Positions 1-8,943 of a DNA stretch of 64,000 bases are shown here, in pieces. The notes below the pieces were generated by a model that was not told the origin of the DNA, made no database searches, and worked only from the letters and a program-made list of their open reading frames with translations. The stretch spans positions 2,982,972-3,046,971 of the forward strand of contig NC_015732.1 of assembly GCF_000219725.1 (NCBI RefSeq), read 5' to 3'. The first letter of the stretch is position 1, and the number at the start of each line of letters is the position of its first letter. Origin of the DNA: Gracilinema caldarium DSM 7334 (GTDB lineage: Bacteria; Spirochaetota; Spirochaetia; Treponematales; Breznakiellaceae). Made by a program: the position numbers and the translations under genes.

Positions 1-247
1 AAATAATAGCGGTAGTTTGAGAGATGATTTGTATTTCCTTTGCAACTGAAATACCATCCAATCCCGGCATCTTAATATCTAAAAGCACTATATCAATTTT
101 AACCTGCTGTACTCGTTCTAGAACCTCCCGGCCATTCTCTGCTTCATATATCTGGATAGAAGGGATGCTCATTTCCTGGATAATCTTATGTAAAGCCCGA
201 CGTTCCAAGGCTTCATCATCAGCTATCAATATGCGTATGGTATTCAT
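1..247 (-). CDS. Response regulator, receiver domain (3' part outside window)
   Basis: The gene starts with ATG at 247 on the minus strand and is open to the window edge, so only the first 82 residues are visible. They begin MNTIRILIADDEALERRAL and contain the phosphoacceptor context DIVLLDIKMPGLDG, a classic CheY-like receiver with the acidic pair DD near residue 10 and the Asp near residue 60. Its start overlaps the 3' end of the upstream sensor kinase by 29 bases, so the two are translated together and form a two-component pair. With a YesM/LytS-type kinase the usual output is an AraC-type (YesN) or LytTR DNA-binding domain. That part is not visible, so the output is unknown. Confidence 0.9.
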   Translation of the reverse strand, partial: MNTIRILIADDEALERRALHKIIQEMSIPSIQIYEAENGREVLERVQQVKIDIVLLDIKMPGLDGISVAKEIQIISQTTAII

Positions 248-1679
248 GTATCATGGTCTCCATCTTTGGCCTAACAGGTATTTTAAGAAGAACCTTAGTC
301 CCTTGCCCCTCTTTGCTGGTAAGTCTTAATATTGCACCGTCCCCATAACAGAGCAGTAATCGTTTGCGGACATTACTGATTCCCAATCCTTCATGTACAG
401 CACATCCTTTTTCTACTACCATACCTTTGCCGGTATCTTTAATCTTAACAAATACCGTGGAAGATTTCCGAGTTATATCGACACTAACCATGCCGCCCTG
501 TTCCAGAGGTTCGATACCATGACGAACCGCATTCTCTACAAGAGGTTGTAAGGTAAAGCGAGGAATAAGTACAGAACGGACGCATTTCTGTATTCTCATA
601 ACCCACCTGAGCCGCTTGCCAAATCGGAGTGCCTGAAATTTGAGGTACTCCTCAACCACATCTGCTTCTTCCTGAATAGTGACAAAAGCCTCAGGAGAAG
701 CCAATGCATACCGAAAAAGGGTACCCAATGCAAGGGCAAGCTTTTCAGTTTCATGGGCTTCTTCAAAAAGTGCAGTCCGTGCTATGGTGTTAATCGCATT
801 AAAAAGAAAATGGGGACGTATTTGATCCTGTAAATTGATAAATTGGGCTTCACGAAGGGCTAATTCCTCCTCACGTAATTGACGTTCCAATTTCGCTTTT
901 TCCTGAAGATCTTGAACCATTTTTTTAATATTTCGACTCATCGTATTAAAAGATTGGGAAAGTATATCGATTTCATCTCCTGTGTTTGTATAAATTTCTG
1001 GCACATTCAGTTCCCCCTGGGCTATATGCTGAGACACTTCTGCCAGCCGATGTATCGGCTTTGCAATAGAGGAAGAAAAAGCAACACCGGTTATTATAAA
1101 AATACCAATACATATTCCTAACAACTCTAATGTGAAAATTCTAATTCTATGGATCCGTTTAATTAGAATTTGATAGATGTGAGCACCAGCTTGCATAGCA
1201 TCAGAAAGGGTTGCTGCTAGGTATCCATCAATATAATTCACAATTCGGTTGGCTAGTGCGATATCCTGATACCAGCCAAGTTCCCGCATTTCCCGTTTTG
1301 CAATGCCCTTTGCTAATAACAAGAAATAGGCATCTAAACCTCTCCGGGTAGCCCGAAGGTTAAAATAAACATTCTTTGATTCATGATCATCTGCTTCCAA
1401 TTGTGAAAGGGAAAAGTAGAGGGATTGTTGTTCGAAAGCCAGCTGAGACTCATCTGGAGTGGTACCTTCCCGCAGCTGCCGTTCTACCCGTTGAAACTGC
1501 TGTCCTAGATCGAGTCGTAACTGATGTATTCGGTGATAACGGTTAAGACGAATGTCAAATTCTTGAACACCTTGATAGGTAACCAATTGCACATATAAAT
1601 CAAGAATAGCTACTGCACTGATTGCAATAATATAAAACATAACTAATTTTAAACGAATTGAGAGTTTAATTAATGCCAT
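219..1679 (-). CDS. Two-component sensor histidine kinase, YesM/LytS type
   Basis: This 486-residue inner-membrane kinase has an N-terminal membrane segment (about residues 12-32), an extracytoplasmic domain of about 145 residues, a second membrane segment (about 180-200), a HAMP domain (about 200-255) and a charged coiled coil. A His_kinase (PF06580-type) box follows with PHFLFNAINTIA near residue 290, whose His is the phosphorylation site. An HATPase domain carries the N box PLVENAVRHGIE, the G1 motif KDTGKGM and GLGISNVRKRL. Such kinases sense sugars, peptides or cell-envelope signals; the ligand cannot be read here. The partner regulator is the overlapping downstream gene. It is divergent from the diguanylate cyclase gene, with only 44 to 62 bases between them. 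Confidence 0.93.
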   Translation of the reverse strand: MALIKLSIRLKLVMFYIIAISAVAILDLYVQLVTYQGVQEFDIRLNRYHRIHQLRLDLGQQFQRVERQLREGTTPDESQLAFEQQSLYFSLSQLEADDHESKNVYFNLRATRRGLDAYFLLLAKGIAKREMRELGWYQDIALANRIVNYIDGYLAATLSDAMQAGAHIYQILIKRIHRIRIFTLELLGICIGIFIITGVAFSSSIAKPIHRLAEVSQHIAQGELNVPEIYTNTGDEIDILSQSFNTMSRNIKKMVQDLQEKAKLERQLREEELALREAQFINLQDQIRPHFLFNAINTIARTALFEEAHETEKLALALGTLFRYALASPEAFVTIQEEADVVEEYLKFQALRFGKRLRWVMRIQKCVRSVLIPRFTLQPLVENAVRHGIEPLEQGGMVSVDITRKSSTVFVKIKDTGKGMVVEKGCAVHEGLGISNVRKRLLLCYGDGAILRLTSKEGQGTKVLLKIPVRPKMETMIHEYHTHIDS

Positions 1680-1707
1680 AAGCTAATTATAAATTCAAAT
1701 TCCTATC

Positions 1708-1735
1708 TTTACATCCTGTAAATTTGGTTTATACT
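1708..1735 (+). promoter_or_regulatory. Candidate promoter with -10 box next to the start codon
   Basis: A TTTACA box (1708-1713) and a TATACT box (1730-1735) are separated by 16 bases. The ATG at 1742 is only 6 bases after the -10 box and no Shine-Dalgarno sequence precedes it. If this promoter is used, the transcript would begin at or within a base or two of the start codon (a leaderless mRNA). Inferred from sequence alone. Confidence 0.45.
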
Positions 1736-1741
1736 AAAAAG

Positions 1742-3130
1742 ATGTTGCGTAACTATTTACCATTAAAAAAATTATCATTACAACAAAAAATCCAAAAATC
1801 TCCATACCTTTTTACCTTGCTTAAGGGAACCGGTGTCTTCATGAAAGATTATGAAACCGGCGAAGTTATTCCCAACACACTCTGGAAAAACTTAGGTTAT
1901 TCCGAGAAAGATATGAAACAGGATAATTGGCTTAAGTTTATTCATAAAGAAGATCTTCATAAAGCTCAGGATTTTCACCGGCGACTGCTTCATGGAGAAA
2001 GCGACCTCTGGGAAGGACAATATCGGATACAAGCTCGTTCAGGCGAATATTACGCGATACGGCATCGGGCTCTTATTTTAGAACGTTCAGCAGAAAAAGT
2101 TCCTCGAATATATATCGGTTGGGATGTTGATATAACCGATATGGTAAAAAAACTTGAAGAGGCAAATAAACAAATTTCCATCTATCAACATTTGTTGCTA
2201 CGTTCTGAAGAAATACGGCATGCAGTATCTATCCTGAGTACGACCTTAGACCCCTACGAAGCAGCGGAACAAATGATGTATCAAGTCAAAAAGTTAATTA
2301 CCTTTGATGCCGCTGTAGTTCGTGTGCTCGAAGAAAATGAGTCCATCGTCCTCGCTGCATCAGGGTTTACTTCAAAATCTTGCCCACTACAAGTACCAAC
2401 TCTGACTTTAACATCTCTACAATTTACAACGCCAAATCCACAATTATATACTCCTGCTACAGGCCCGTATCGTTCGGTTTTAGTTGTGCCAATCTATAAA
2501 AAGAATAATCTTATCGGTTGCCTTGAGTTATTTGCAAAGAATGCTAATCATTTTAGCAATGAAGATATAGGTAATGCGATGCTATTTTCTGAACAAGCGG
2601 GGATCGCTTTTACCAATGCATTACGTTACAAGGTTAGAGAACAAGAAGCAGCTACAGACTGGTTAACGGGGCTTCCCACAAGAAGGTCCTTTCATGCCCG
2701 ATTGAATAGAATGCTCTTGGAATCAAGACCTGATGAAATTTACTCTATTCTGATGATTGATATTGATAACTTTAAATATATAAACGACAACTATGGTCAT
2801 TTATTTGGAGACACCGTATTGATAGCTATTGCTTCAGCCTGTAAGGAGACCTTCCGTGCCAATGATATTAGTTGTCGATATGGCGGAGAAGAAATTCTTA
2901 TTTTACTACATGGAGCTGATCAAAAAGCAGCAACAATTGTTGCTGAACGTATCCGTGAACATGTTCAGCAACTTTCATTTACTGAGTATCCAAAAGTTTC
3001 AGTAACGGTAAGTGTCGGTATTTATACAACTACCTATCAAGAAGATATACGAGATGCAATCGCCTGCGCGGATGAAGCCTTGTATAGAGCCAAGGAATCT
3101 GGTAGAAACCGCTGTATACTTTATAATTGA
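1742..3130 (+). CDS. PAS-GAF-GGDEF diguanylate cyclase
   Basis: The protein has an N-terminal PAS fold (about residues 20-135, PAS_3 type with WEGQYRIQARSGEYY), a GAF domain (about 165-300) and a C-terminal GGDEF domain. The active-site motif is intact as RYGGEEILILLHG, preceded by the metal-binding DIDNFKYINDNYGH, so it should make cyclic di-GMP from two GTP. No transmembrane segment or EAL domain is seen, so it is probably a cytosolic signal-controlled cyclase. The start is taken as ATG 1742; an in-frame TTG at 1724 would add six residues. Its stop overlaps the candidate TTG start of the next gene. Confidence 0.9.
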   Translation: MLRNYLPLKKLSLQQKIQKSPYLFTLLKGTGVFMKDYETGEVIPNTLWKNLGYSEKDMKQDNWLKFIHKEDLHKAQDFHRRLLHGESDLWEGQYRIQARSGEYYAIRHRALILERSAEKVPRIYIGWDVDITDMVKKLEEANKQISIYQHLLLRSEEIRHAVSILSTTLDPYEAAEQMMYQVKKLITFDAAVVRVLEENESIVLAASGFTSKSCPLQVPTLTLTSLQFTTPNPQLYTPATGPYRSVLVVPIYKKNNLIGCLELFAKNANHFSNEDIGNAMLFSEQAGIAFTNALRYKVREQEAATDWLTGLPTRRSFHARLNRMLLESRPDEIYSILMIDIDNFKYINDNYGHLFGDTVLIAIASACKETFRANDISCRYGGEEILILLHGADQKAATIVAERIREHVQQLSFTEYPKVSVTVSVGIYTTTYQEDIRDAIACADEALYRAKESGRNRCILYN

Positions 3131-3138
3131 GGTTATAC

Positions 3139-4059
3139 ATGCAAAGGCCCATACAGATCGACCTTTTTCCTTTAAAGAAAGCCCTATGGTTTTTTATCTT
3201 CATATCAATCTACAACACCGTTATTGTTTTCCCAAAAGACACCGCTGATCTTCGTACAGCCATTGTAACAACTGCTCAAAAATATGTGGGGGTTCCCTAT
3301 ATGTACGGGGCCGCGTCCCCTTCAGCATTCGATTGCTCAGGTTTTGTTGGCTATGTATACCGGGAAGCTGCAAACATTAAACTGCCCCGTTCATCCCGTC
3401 AAATTTGGGTTATTGGTTTTCCGATACCGCTTGCAAAGGCACAACCGGGGGACATCCTTGTATTTGACACCTCAGGTGGATTTCCCAGCCATGTGGCACT
3501 ACTCATCGATAAAAACCAGATGATCCATGCGGTGTCCCAAGGCCCGAAGACAGGCGTCATGATTTCTTCTTTAAATGATTCATATTTCGGGCCTCGGCTT
3601 ATCGGTGTTCGTCGTTTTCTCTCTGAGGGCGTAGCCACAGGTACTGTAGCTGATGCAGGAAGTAAGACAGAAAAAGTTACAACCAGTACTACACCAATAG
3701 CCTCTGACAAAGCACAGGTTAAAAACGAGATCCCTATAGACACTATTTCGTTTACCATCACTAATGAGCCGGTTATATATACTGATAAAATTCCCGCCCA
3801 GGTCGGAAGCGGGGTACAGTTTATCGTCAGCAACGGGACCGGCAAGGACGGAACCTTTGAGATTCTCTTTTATAAGATGGATATGGACCCTGCTAAGGCA
3901 AAAACCATCCGCCAGGATAGAATACAGATAAAAACAGGGGCCTCTCTCGAACTGGATCCCATTATTTTAACCGAAACAGGACAGTACAAGCTTATCCTCA
4001 AAACCAGCAGTAACCTGAAACGGGTCGAACGGGTCTGGAAAGTAGTAAGTTCAAAATAA
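3139..4059 (+). CDS. Secreted NlpC/P60-family cell-wall hydrolase
   Basis: An N-terminal hydrophobic segment (FFIFISIYNTVIVF) suggests export or membrane anchoring. An NlpC/P60 domain follows, with the catalytic Cys in AFDCSGFVG, the His in PSHVALLID and a third polar residue near MIHAVSQG. Enzymes of this fold cut the gamma-D-glutamyl-diamino acid bond of peptidoglycan stems. After about residue 165 there is a linker rich in Thr, Ser and Ala and then a beta-rich C-terminal domain of unknown role (about 200-306). ATG 3139 is chosen because TGAGG lies 6 bases upstream; a TTG at 3127 is also in frame. The gene follows the GGDEF gene with a few bases between and may be co-transcribed. Confidence 0.85.
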   Translation: MQRPIQIDLFPLKKALWFFIFISIYNTVIVFPKDTADLRTAIVTTAQKYVGVPYMYGAASPSAFDCSGFVGYVYREAANIKLPRSSRQIWVIGFPIPLAKAQPGDILVFDTSGGFPSHVALLIDKNQMIHAVSQGPKTGVMISSLNDSYFGPRLIGVRRFLSEGVATGTVADAGSKTEKVTTSTTPIASDKAQVKNEIPIDTISFTITNEPVIYTDKIPAQVGSGVQFIVSNGTGKDGTFEILFYKMDMDPAKAKTIRQDRIQIKTGASLELDPIILTETGQYKLILKTSSNLKRVERVWKVVSSK

Positions 4060-4127
4060 AAGGGCTATTCTATGTTTACTGAGCCTGCAAAGGATAGCCC
4101 CCATCGTAAATACCTGGGATCCCAGCC

Positions 4128-4146
4128 CGGGGCAGGAAAAGCCCCG
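4128..4146. terminator. Weak hairpin between convergent genes
   Basis: The arms 4128-4133 and 4141-4146 (CGGGGC/GCCCCG) form a 6-bp GC stem with a 7-base loop, in the 100 bases between the NlpC/P60 gene and the convergent vor operon. A second, looser pair (GGGCTAT 4062-4068 with ATAGCCC 4094-4100) lies just before it. Neither has a clear T-tract, so a terminator role is only suggested by position. Confidence 0.3.
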
Positions 4147-4162
4147 ATGAAAGCTTCTGGCT

Positions 4163-4696
4163 TTACACGGCCTTATAACCTGTCTGTATGGCCTCCAGGT
4201 TCATAGGTATGAATTTATGCTTGGTTTCTGGGAAAAACTTTTTAAGGATCCGCTCCGTATCGGTAAGTTTTAAGGCACCGGTCAATTTTGCCAGGGCTCC
4301 CAGAGCGACCATATTGGCAATCTTTGCATCCCCAATTTTTTCAGCTATTCCCTGAGCATCCACCTTAACAAGGCGGATATCCTTCCGTTCAGGGGCTGTT
4401 TTCACCAGGGTCGAATTGACCAGCATAAGCCCATCAGGTTTTACTATTTTTTCGCAGAGGGCCAATGAATCCTGGTTCATCACTAACACTGAATCGGGGG
4501 TCGTCACCAGGGGACTCGCTATTTCTTCATCCGAAACGATGACCCCCGCCCGGGCAATACCCCCTCGCTTCTCCGCACCATAGAAGGGGAAAAAGGTTAC
4601 ATTCTTTCCCTCTTCCATAGCCAGGTACACCCAGATCTGTCCCAGAGATATAATACCCTGGCCGCCAAAACCGGCAAAAAAAGATTTTTCTGTCAT
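4163..4696 (-). CDS. vorC: 2-oxoacid:ferredoxin oxidoreductase, gamma subunit
   Basis: At 177 residues this matches the gamma subunit of 2-oxoacid:acceptor oxidoreductases. It begins with the typical glycine-rich segment GFGGQGIISLG, followed by TFFPFYGAEKRGG. It is the last gene of vorDABC; its ATG overlaps the stop of the beta gene by four bases (ATGA). In the complex it helps bind coenzyme A during oxidative decarboxylation of a 2-oxo acid to the acyl-CoA with reduction of ferredoxin. The branched-chain 2-oxo acid preference is inferred from the linked buk and ptb genes. A 2-oxoglutarate or indolepyruvate specificity cannot be excluded from sequence. Symbols for these subunits vary between genomes. 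Confidence 0.9.
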   Translation of the reverse strand: MTEKSFFAGFGGQGIISLGQIWVYLAMEEGKNVTFFPFYGAEKRGGIARAGVIVSDEEIASPLVTTPDSVLVMNQDSLALCEKIVKPDGLMLVNSTLVKTAPERKDIRLVKVDAQGIAEKIGDAKIANMVALGALAKLTGALKLTDTERILKKFFPETKHKFIPMNLEAIQTGYKAV

Positions 4697-5511
4697 CGTG
4701 CAGCCCCCTTTGCAGCAGCGCCACCCAGGCCTGTGCTGGCCGCGGCAGCCCCCTCAGAAGCTCCAGCAAGCTCATTTTTAATCTCGCCCAGGTGATAGTA
4801 GGGAATCATGTTATTTTCGAGCCATTCCACCGCATCCTGAGGCTCCATCCCCCAGTTGGTAGGACACTGGGAAAGGATTTCTACCATGGTAAAACCTTCT
4901 CCATTCATCTGAGTCTGGAAGGCTTTTTTTATATATTGCTTGGTTTTCCGGACATTGGCGGGGGTATTTACAGCACCACGGGCGAGATACCGCGTACCAC
5001 CGAGGGTTGCAAGGAGTTCGCAGACCTGAATCGGGTAGCCCATGCCGGCTCCTACAGGATCCCGGCCCAGGGGTGCGGTGGTCGCCTTTTGCCCTACCAG
5101 CGTGGTGGGAGCCATCTGACCACCTGTCATCCCATAAATGGCGTTATTCACAAAAATAACGGTAAATTTTTCGCCCCGGTTAGCGGCATGGATGATTTCT
5201 GCTGTTCCTATAGCAGCCAGGTCACCGTCGCCCTGATAGCAGATAACAAGATGATCCGGTAGAACCCGCTTAATACCCGTAGCCGCTGCAGGAGTACGGC
5301 CATGGGGCGGCTGGACTGAATCAAAATCAAAATAGAGGTCCGCCCAGATAGAACAACCCACCGGATTGGTGATAATTGCCCGTTCCCGCATATTCATTTC
5401 ATCAATAACTTCAGTAATAAGCCGGTGTATGACCCCGTGCCCGCAACCTGCGCAGTATTTTGTGGATACTGTTTTTAAGCTCCCGGGGTGTCCGTAGAGT
5501 TTTTTCATCAT
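4693..5511 (-). CDS. vorA: 2-oxoacid:ferredoxin oxidoreductase, beta (thiamine diphosphate) subunit
   Basis: This is the thiamine-diphosphate-binding subunit. The N-terminus has YCAGCGHGVIHRL and NPVGCSIWADLYFDFD. The cofactor motif is GDGDLAAIGTAEI with the downstream NNAIYGMTGGQMAPTT. It is about 272 residues long, and roughly the last 25 residues are a low-complexity Ala/Gly/Ser tail that the family usually lacks. Two ATG codons occur at the start (5511 and 5508), just after a GGGAGG ribosome site that overlaps the alpha stop. The tail ends within the 4-bp overlap with the gamma gene. Subunit naming (VorA/KorB) is ambiguous in the family. Confidence 0.92.
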   Translation of the reverse strand: MMKKLYGHPGSLKTVSTKYCAGCGHGVIHRLITEVIDEMNMRERAIITNPVGCSIWADLYFDFDSVQPPHGRTPAAATGIKRVLPDHLVICYQGDGDLAAIGTAEIIHAANRGEKFTVIFVNNAIYGMTGGQMAPTTLVGQKATTAPLGRDPVGAGMGYPIQVCELLATLGGTRYLARGAVNTPANVRKTKQYIKKAFQTQMNGEGFTMVEILSQCPTNWGMEPQDAVEWLENNMIPYYHLGEIKNELAGASEGAAAASTGLGGAAAKGAAR

Positions 5512-6576
5512 TTACCTCCCGAGGATCCGTTTCGCCTCTGCGAAGACCTCTTCTTCTGTGGGAATAACCCCGCCGCAATGTCCTAAAAAATGCACCGGTG
5601 TGCGGCCCAGCACCGACAACCGGACATCTTCTACCATCTGACCCATGCTCATCTCCACGGTGAGGAAGGGCTTTTTTCGTTCAGCCAGCCGGGACAAAAC
5701 CTGTTCCGGGAAGGGCCAAAGGGTAATGGGCCGGAACAATCCGAGCTTAATACCTGCCTTATCCGCAAGTTTTTTAGCACCCAGACATACCCGGGCAGAA
5801 GTACCGTAGGCTACCATATACAAATCCGCATCTTCGCCAATAAGTTCGTACCGTACCTCTTTTGCCTTTATCGCTTCATAGCGCTGGAACCGGGCTTTCA
5901 CTTTTGCTTCGAGATTTTCAGGGACCAGATCGAGGGAAGAAATATGACGGGCCGGCCGGCTGGTACCCGCCTGGTGCCCAACGGTCCAATCCCGCTTTGG
6001 AAGACTCTTGAGGTCCCGTTCAGGGGGCAGCACCACTCCTTCCATCATCTGTCCGATCATACCATCGGCCTGCAAAATAACCGGAATACGCCAGGTATCG
6101 GCGAGGTCAAAGGCGAGATAGGTCAGATCCGCCGCTTCCTGGACACTTTTTGGAGCCAAAACAATGGTGTAGTAATCACCATGGCCGCCCCCCCGGGTAG
6201 ACTGGAAATAGTCTGCCTGACTGGGAGCAATAGACCCAAGCCCCGGACCGCCTCGGACCACATTAGCTAATACCAGGGGTATATCTGCACCTGCCGCATA
6301 GGAAATGCCTTCCTGCTTAAGGCTTACGCCGGGACTGCTCGAACTCGTCATGGCCCGGGCTCCAGCAGCACTGGAACCATAGACCATATTGATGGCTGCC
6401 ACTTCGCTTTCAGCCTGGATAAAGATCCGTCCCCGGGCAAGCATGTGCCGAGCCATATAGGCAGTAAGCTCATTCTGGGGAGTAATAGGGTATCCATAAT
6501 AAGCGGTGCAGCCTGCCCTGATAGCCGCCTCTGCGATAGCCTCATTCCCCTTCATCAGGCGCTTTTCTTCGCTCAT
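5512..6576 (-). CDS. vorB: 2-oxoacid:ferredoxin oxidoreductase, alpha subunit
   Basis: At 354 residues this matches the alpha subunit (pyrimidine-binding domain plus transketolase C-terminal domain) of VOR/KOR enzymes. Landmarks are GNEAIAEAAIRAGCTAYYGYPITPQNEL at the start, AESEVAAINMVYGSSAAGARAMTSSSSPG, and later QADGMIGQMMEGVVLPP. The ATG overlaps the stop of the ferredoxin subunit by four bases. It works with beta, gamma and the 2[4Fe-4S] delta subunit to convert a 2-oxo acid and CoA to acyl-CoA and CO2. It is equally similar in outline to 2-oxoglutarate:ferredoxin oxidoreductase; gene context favours branched-chain substrates. Confidence 0.92.
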   Translation of the reverse strand: MSEEKRLMKGNEAIAEAAIRAGCTAYYGYPITPQNELTAYMARHMLARGRIFIQAESEVAAINMVYGSSAAGARAMTSSSSPGVSLKQEGISYAAGADIPLVLANVVRGGPGLGSIAPSQADYFQSTRGGGHGDYYTIVLAPKSVQEAADLTYLAFDLADTWRIPVILQADGMIGQMMEGVVLPPERDLKSLPKRDWTVGHQAGTSRPARHISSLDLVPENLEAKVKARFQRYEAIKAKEVRYELIGEDADLYMVAYGTSARVCLGAKKLADKAGIKLGLFRPITLWPFPEQVLSRLAERKKPFLTVEMSMGQMVEDVRLSVLGRTPVHFLGHCGGVIPTEEEVFAEAKRILGR

Positions 6577-6803
6577 GCTTCATCTCCTTCCAATTCATAT
6601 ACCTCGATGCAGACATCGGGGCATACCTGATAACAACTGCCGCAGGCTATACATTTCTCCGCATATTTTGCAAAGGATGGATAGGTTCCTGTTGAATTTG
6701 GGTTAGTATCCGGTTCAAGGACCTTAACAGGACATGCACGGACACAGAGATAGCACCCCTTGCACATTTCCCGGTCAATGACCACCTTTCCTCTCTTAGC
6801 CAT
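6573..6803 (-). CDS. vorD: 2-oxoacid:ferredoxin oxidoreductase, delta subunit (2[4Fe-4S])
   Basis: A 76-residue bacterial-type ferredoxin with two cluster motifs, CKGCYLCVRACP and CIACGSCYQVCP, each followed by the distal Cys that serves the other cluster. It passes electrons from the thiamine/Fe-S core to free ferredoxin. A strong ribosome site (TAGGAGG) precedes the ATG. It is the first gene of vorDABC and follows ptb after a 76-base gap that contains a hairpin, so it probably belongs to the same operon as buk and ptb. Confidence 0.93.
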   Translation of the reverse strand: MAKRGKVVIDREMCKGCYLCVRACPVKVLEPDTNPNSTGTYPSFAKYAEKCIACGSCYQVCPDVCIEVYELEGDEA

Positions 6804-6838
6804 AGGGCCTCCTAATTTATAGTATTGGGCAGGATTAA

Positions 6839-6860
6839 ACCCTTTTTATAAGCAAAGGGT
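6839..6860 (-). other. Intercistronic hairpin between ptb and vorD
   Basis: Arms ACCCTTT (6839-6845) and AAAGGGT (6854-6860) form a 7-bp stem with an 8-base loop just after the ptb stop codon. There is no strong U-tract after it in the transcript. It could be an attenuator, an RNA-processing or stability element separating buk-ptb from vorDABC, or chance. Confidence 0.4.
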
Positions 6861-6879
6861 GTCCCTACCCCGAACCTTG

Positions 6880-7806
6880 CTAGTTTCGTTTCTGGCTAAA
6901 GGCAACCAATACCGCCAGAGCAATAGAAGCATGTTTGGTTTCGGCCGAATCGGCCCGGCTTGTCAGGACCACTGGTGCACCGGCCCCCATCACAAGCCCT
7001 GCTCCCTTTGCCCCTCCCAGGTCAATGACTGCCTTATACAGGATATTTCCCGCCTCTATATCCGGCGCCACCAGGATATCCGCATCCCCTGCCACGGGGC
7101 TGTCGATTTTCTTTATCCGGGCCGATTCGGCGCTGATCGCATTATCAAGGGCCAGGGGACCATCGATGATACAGTCCTTAATTTGCCCGCGGCGATTCAT
7201 TTGGGTAAGAACAGCCCCATCCATGGTACAGGGCATTTTGTCCGGGTTTACCTTTTCCACCGCCGCAAGCAGGGCCACCTTGGGAACAGCAATACCCAGC
7301 GCATGGGCACAATCGACAGCGTTTTTTATAATATCAATTTTTTCCTGCAGGGATGGTGCAATATTGATGGCCGCATCGGTCATCAAAAATAATTTGTGAT
7401 AATTCAGTGATTCAGCCACCCCCACATGACTCACGAGGCGCCCCGCATTCAATCCTGTTTCTTTGTTTAATACGGCCTTGAGCAGAACCGAGGTATCCAG
7501 GATGCCCTTCATCACAAAGGCGGCTTCTCCCCGCCTGACATAATCCACTGCCAGAGCTGCTGCCCGGGCAATATCAGGCTCATCGACTACAACATAATTT
7601 GAGAGCTCAATATGAATATCCTTGGCGATTGTCTCAATAAGGGAACAATCCCCAATTAGTGTTGCTTCTGCAAAACCATCTCTCCGGGCGGCTTCCACAG
7701 CCTCAAGAACATCTTCATCATGGGCGGCAGCAACCACAATCCGGACCCGCCCCTGTTCCCGAGAAAGGGACTTAGCCCTATGAATGAGTTCAGCAATAGT
7801 TTTCAT
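6880..7806 (-). CDS. ptb: Phosphate butyryltransferase (branched-chain acyl phosphotransferase)
   Basis: The protein has about 308 residues and the phosphate acetyl/butyryltransferase fold: RVVVAAAHDEDVLEAVEAA at the N-terminus, then GLNAGRLVSHVGV and DAAINIAPSL, and near the end DILVAPDIEAGNILYKAV and KGAGLVMGAGAPVVLTSRADS. It exchanges the CoA of butyryl-, isobutyryl- or isovaleryl-CoA for phosphate. It lies between buk and the vor genes, so the chain 2-oxo acid to acyl-CoA to acyl-phosphate to acid plus ATP is complete. ATG 7806 is preferred over ATG 7812 because GAGG sits 7 bases before the former and directly on the latter. Confidence 0.92.
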   Translation of the reverse strand: MKTIAELIHRAKSLSREQGRVRIVVAAAHDEDVLEAVEAARRDGFAEATLIGDCSLIETIAKDIHIELSNYVVVDEPDIARAAALAVDYVRRGEAAFVMKGILDTSVLLKAVLNKETGLNAGRLVSHVGVAESLNYHKLFLMTDAAINIAPSLQEKIDIIKNAVDCAHALGIAVPKVALLAAVEKVNPDKMPCTMDGAVLTQMNRRGQIKDCIIDGPLALDNAISAESARIKKIDSPVAGDADILVAPDIEAGNILYKAVIDLGGAKGAGLVMGAGAPVVLTSRADSAETKHASIALAVLVAFSQKRN

Positions 7807-7866
7807 GGTCATACCTCAGTTTATTGTTCCATTGAAATTTCTCAAACCACAGATTCTCGAAGGCTC

Positions 7867-8934
7867 CTAATATTCTACAGGTATTTCCTCGCCCCGCAAT
7901 ACCCGGAGGCCCGCATCCCGCAGGGCTTCCAATTCACCTTCTCCAGGATAGACCTCTACAGGGGCAATCCAAGCCACCTTTTTGGTAATTCCCTGAACCA
8001 CATTGGTATCATGGGCAATACCACCGGTGAGTAGAATCGCATCAATCTTGCCATCCGCCGCCGCCGCCAGGGCTCCGACTTCCTTTGCAACCCGATAGAT
8101 AAATCCATTCAAGACAAGCGCCGCTTCCTGATCCCCTTCACCAACCCGCTGTTCCACTTCCCGCATATCATTGGTTCCGAGGAGGCTTACAAAACCTCCA
8201 TGACCGGTGAGCATTTTCCGGATCTCATGTTCACTGTATTCTCCAGAAAAACAGAGACCCACCAGGGATCCCGCCGGTATGGTCCCAGCCCGTTCCGGCG
8301 TAAAGGGCCCCTCGCCATCGAGTCCATTATTTACATCCGTAACCCGGCCCCGGCGATGCAGTCCTACCGTCACACCGCCGCCCATATGGACAACAATGAG
8401 ATTTATGTCATCATAGCGCAAACCATGGGTCTTTGCATACCGCAGAGCTACCGCCCGCTGGTTCAATGCATGAAAAATAGACCGGCGCTTTATTCCCTTA
8501 ATTCCGGTGAGGCGGGCCACATCATCCAGTTCATCCACCACCACCGGATCACTGATATAGGCAGGAACCCCCAGTTTGGTTGCCAGGTCATCGGCTATGA
8601 GGGCCCCCAGATTAGACGCATGCCCCCCATAACAGGCGGTACGCAGGTCTTGCTTCATCTTTTCATTCACCCGATAGGTTCCGTGAGGCAGAGGCCGTAC
8701 GAGTCCTCCCCGGGCAACAATACAGTCAATAGCTTTAATATCGATAACATGGGAATCAAGCAGATCGAGAATAGCCTTTTCACGAAATTCTATCTGATCT
8801 GCTACCGTATCAAATTGAGCAAGGTCTTCGACCGAATGGGAAACACTGGAGGTAAAGACCGTTTCTTCATCCCGGTAGACCCCTATCTTGGTAGAGGTTG
8901 ATCCGGGATTGATGACAAGGATGGTATATGCCAT
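7867..8934 (-). CDS. buk: Butyrate kinase (branched-chain carboxylic acid kinase)
   Basis: This 355-residue acetate/sugar kinase superfamily enzyme begins MAYTILVINPGSTSTKIGVY, the usual butyrate kinase start, and has VVHMGGGVTVGLHRRG, LDGEGPFTPERAGTIP and the late phosphate loop AILLTGGIAHD. It makes ATP from acyl-phosphate, the last step of fermenting butyryl- or branched-chain acyl groups. It is the first gene of the catabolic operon. A TTG at 8955 is in frame, but ATG 8934 matches the family start. No Shine-Dalgarno sequence is seen, and a -10 box lies 9 bases upstream. Confidence 0.94.
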   Translation of the reverse strand: MAYTILVINPGSTSTKIGVYRDEETVFTSSVSHSVEDLAQFDTVADQIEFREKAILDLLDSHVIDIKAIDCIVARGGLVRPLPHGTYRVNEKMKQDLRTACYGGHASNLGALIADDLATKLGVPAYISDPVVVDELDDVARLTGIKGIKRRSIFHALNQRAVALRYAKTHGLRYDDINLIVVHMGGGVTVGLHRRGRVTDVNNGLDGEGPFTPERAGTIPAGSLVGLCFSGEYSEHEIRKMLTGHGGFVSLLGTNDMREVEQRVGEGDQEAALVLNGFIYRVAKEVGALAAAADGKIDAILLTGGIAHDTNVVQGITKKVAWIAPVEVYPGEGELEALRDAGLRVLRGEEIPVEY

Positions 8935-8943
8935 AGCATTGAC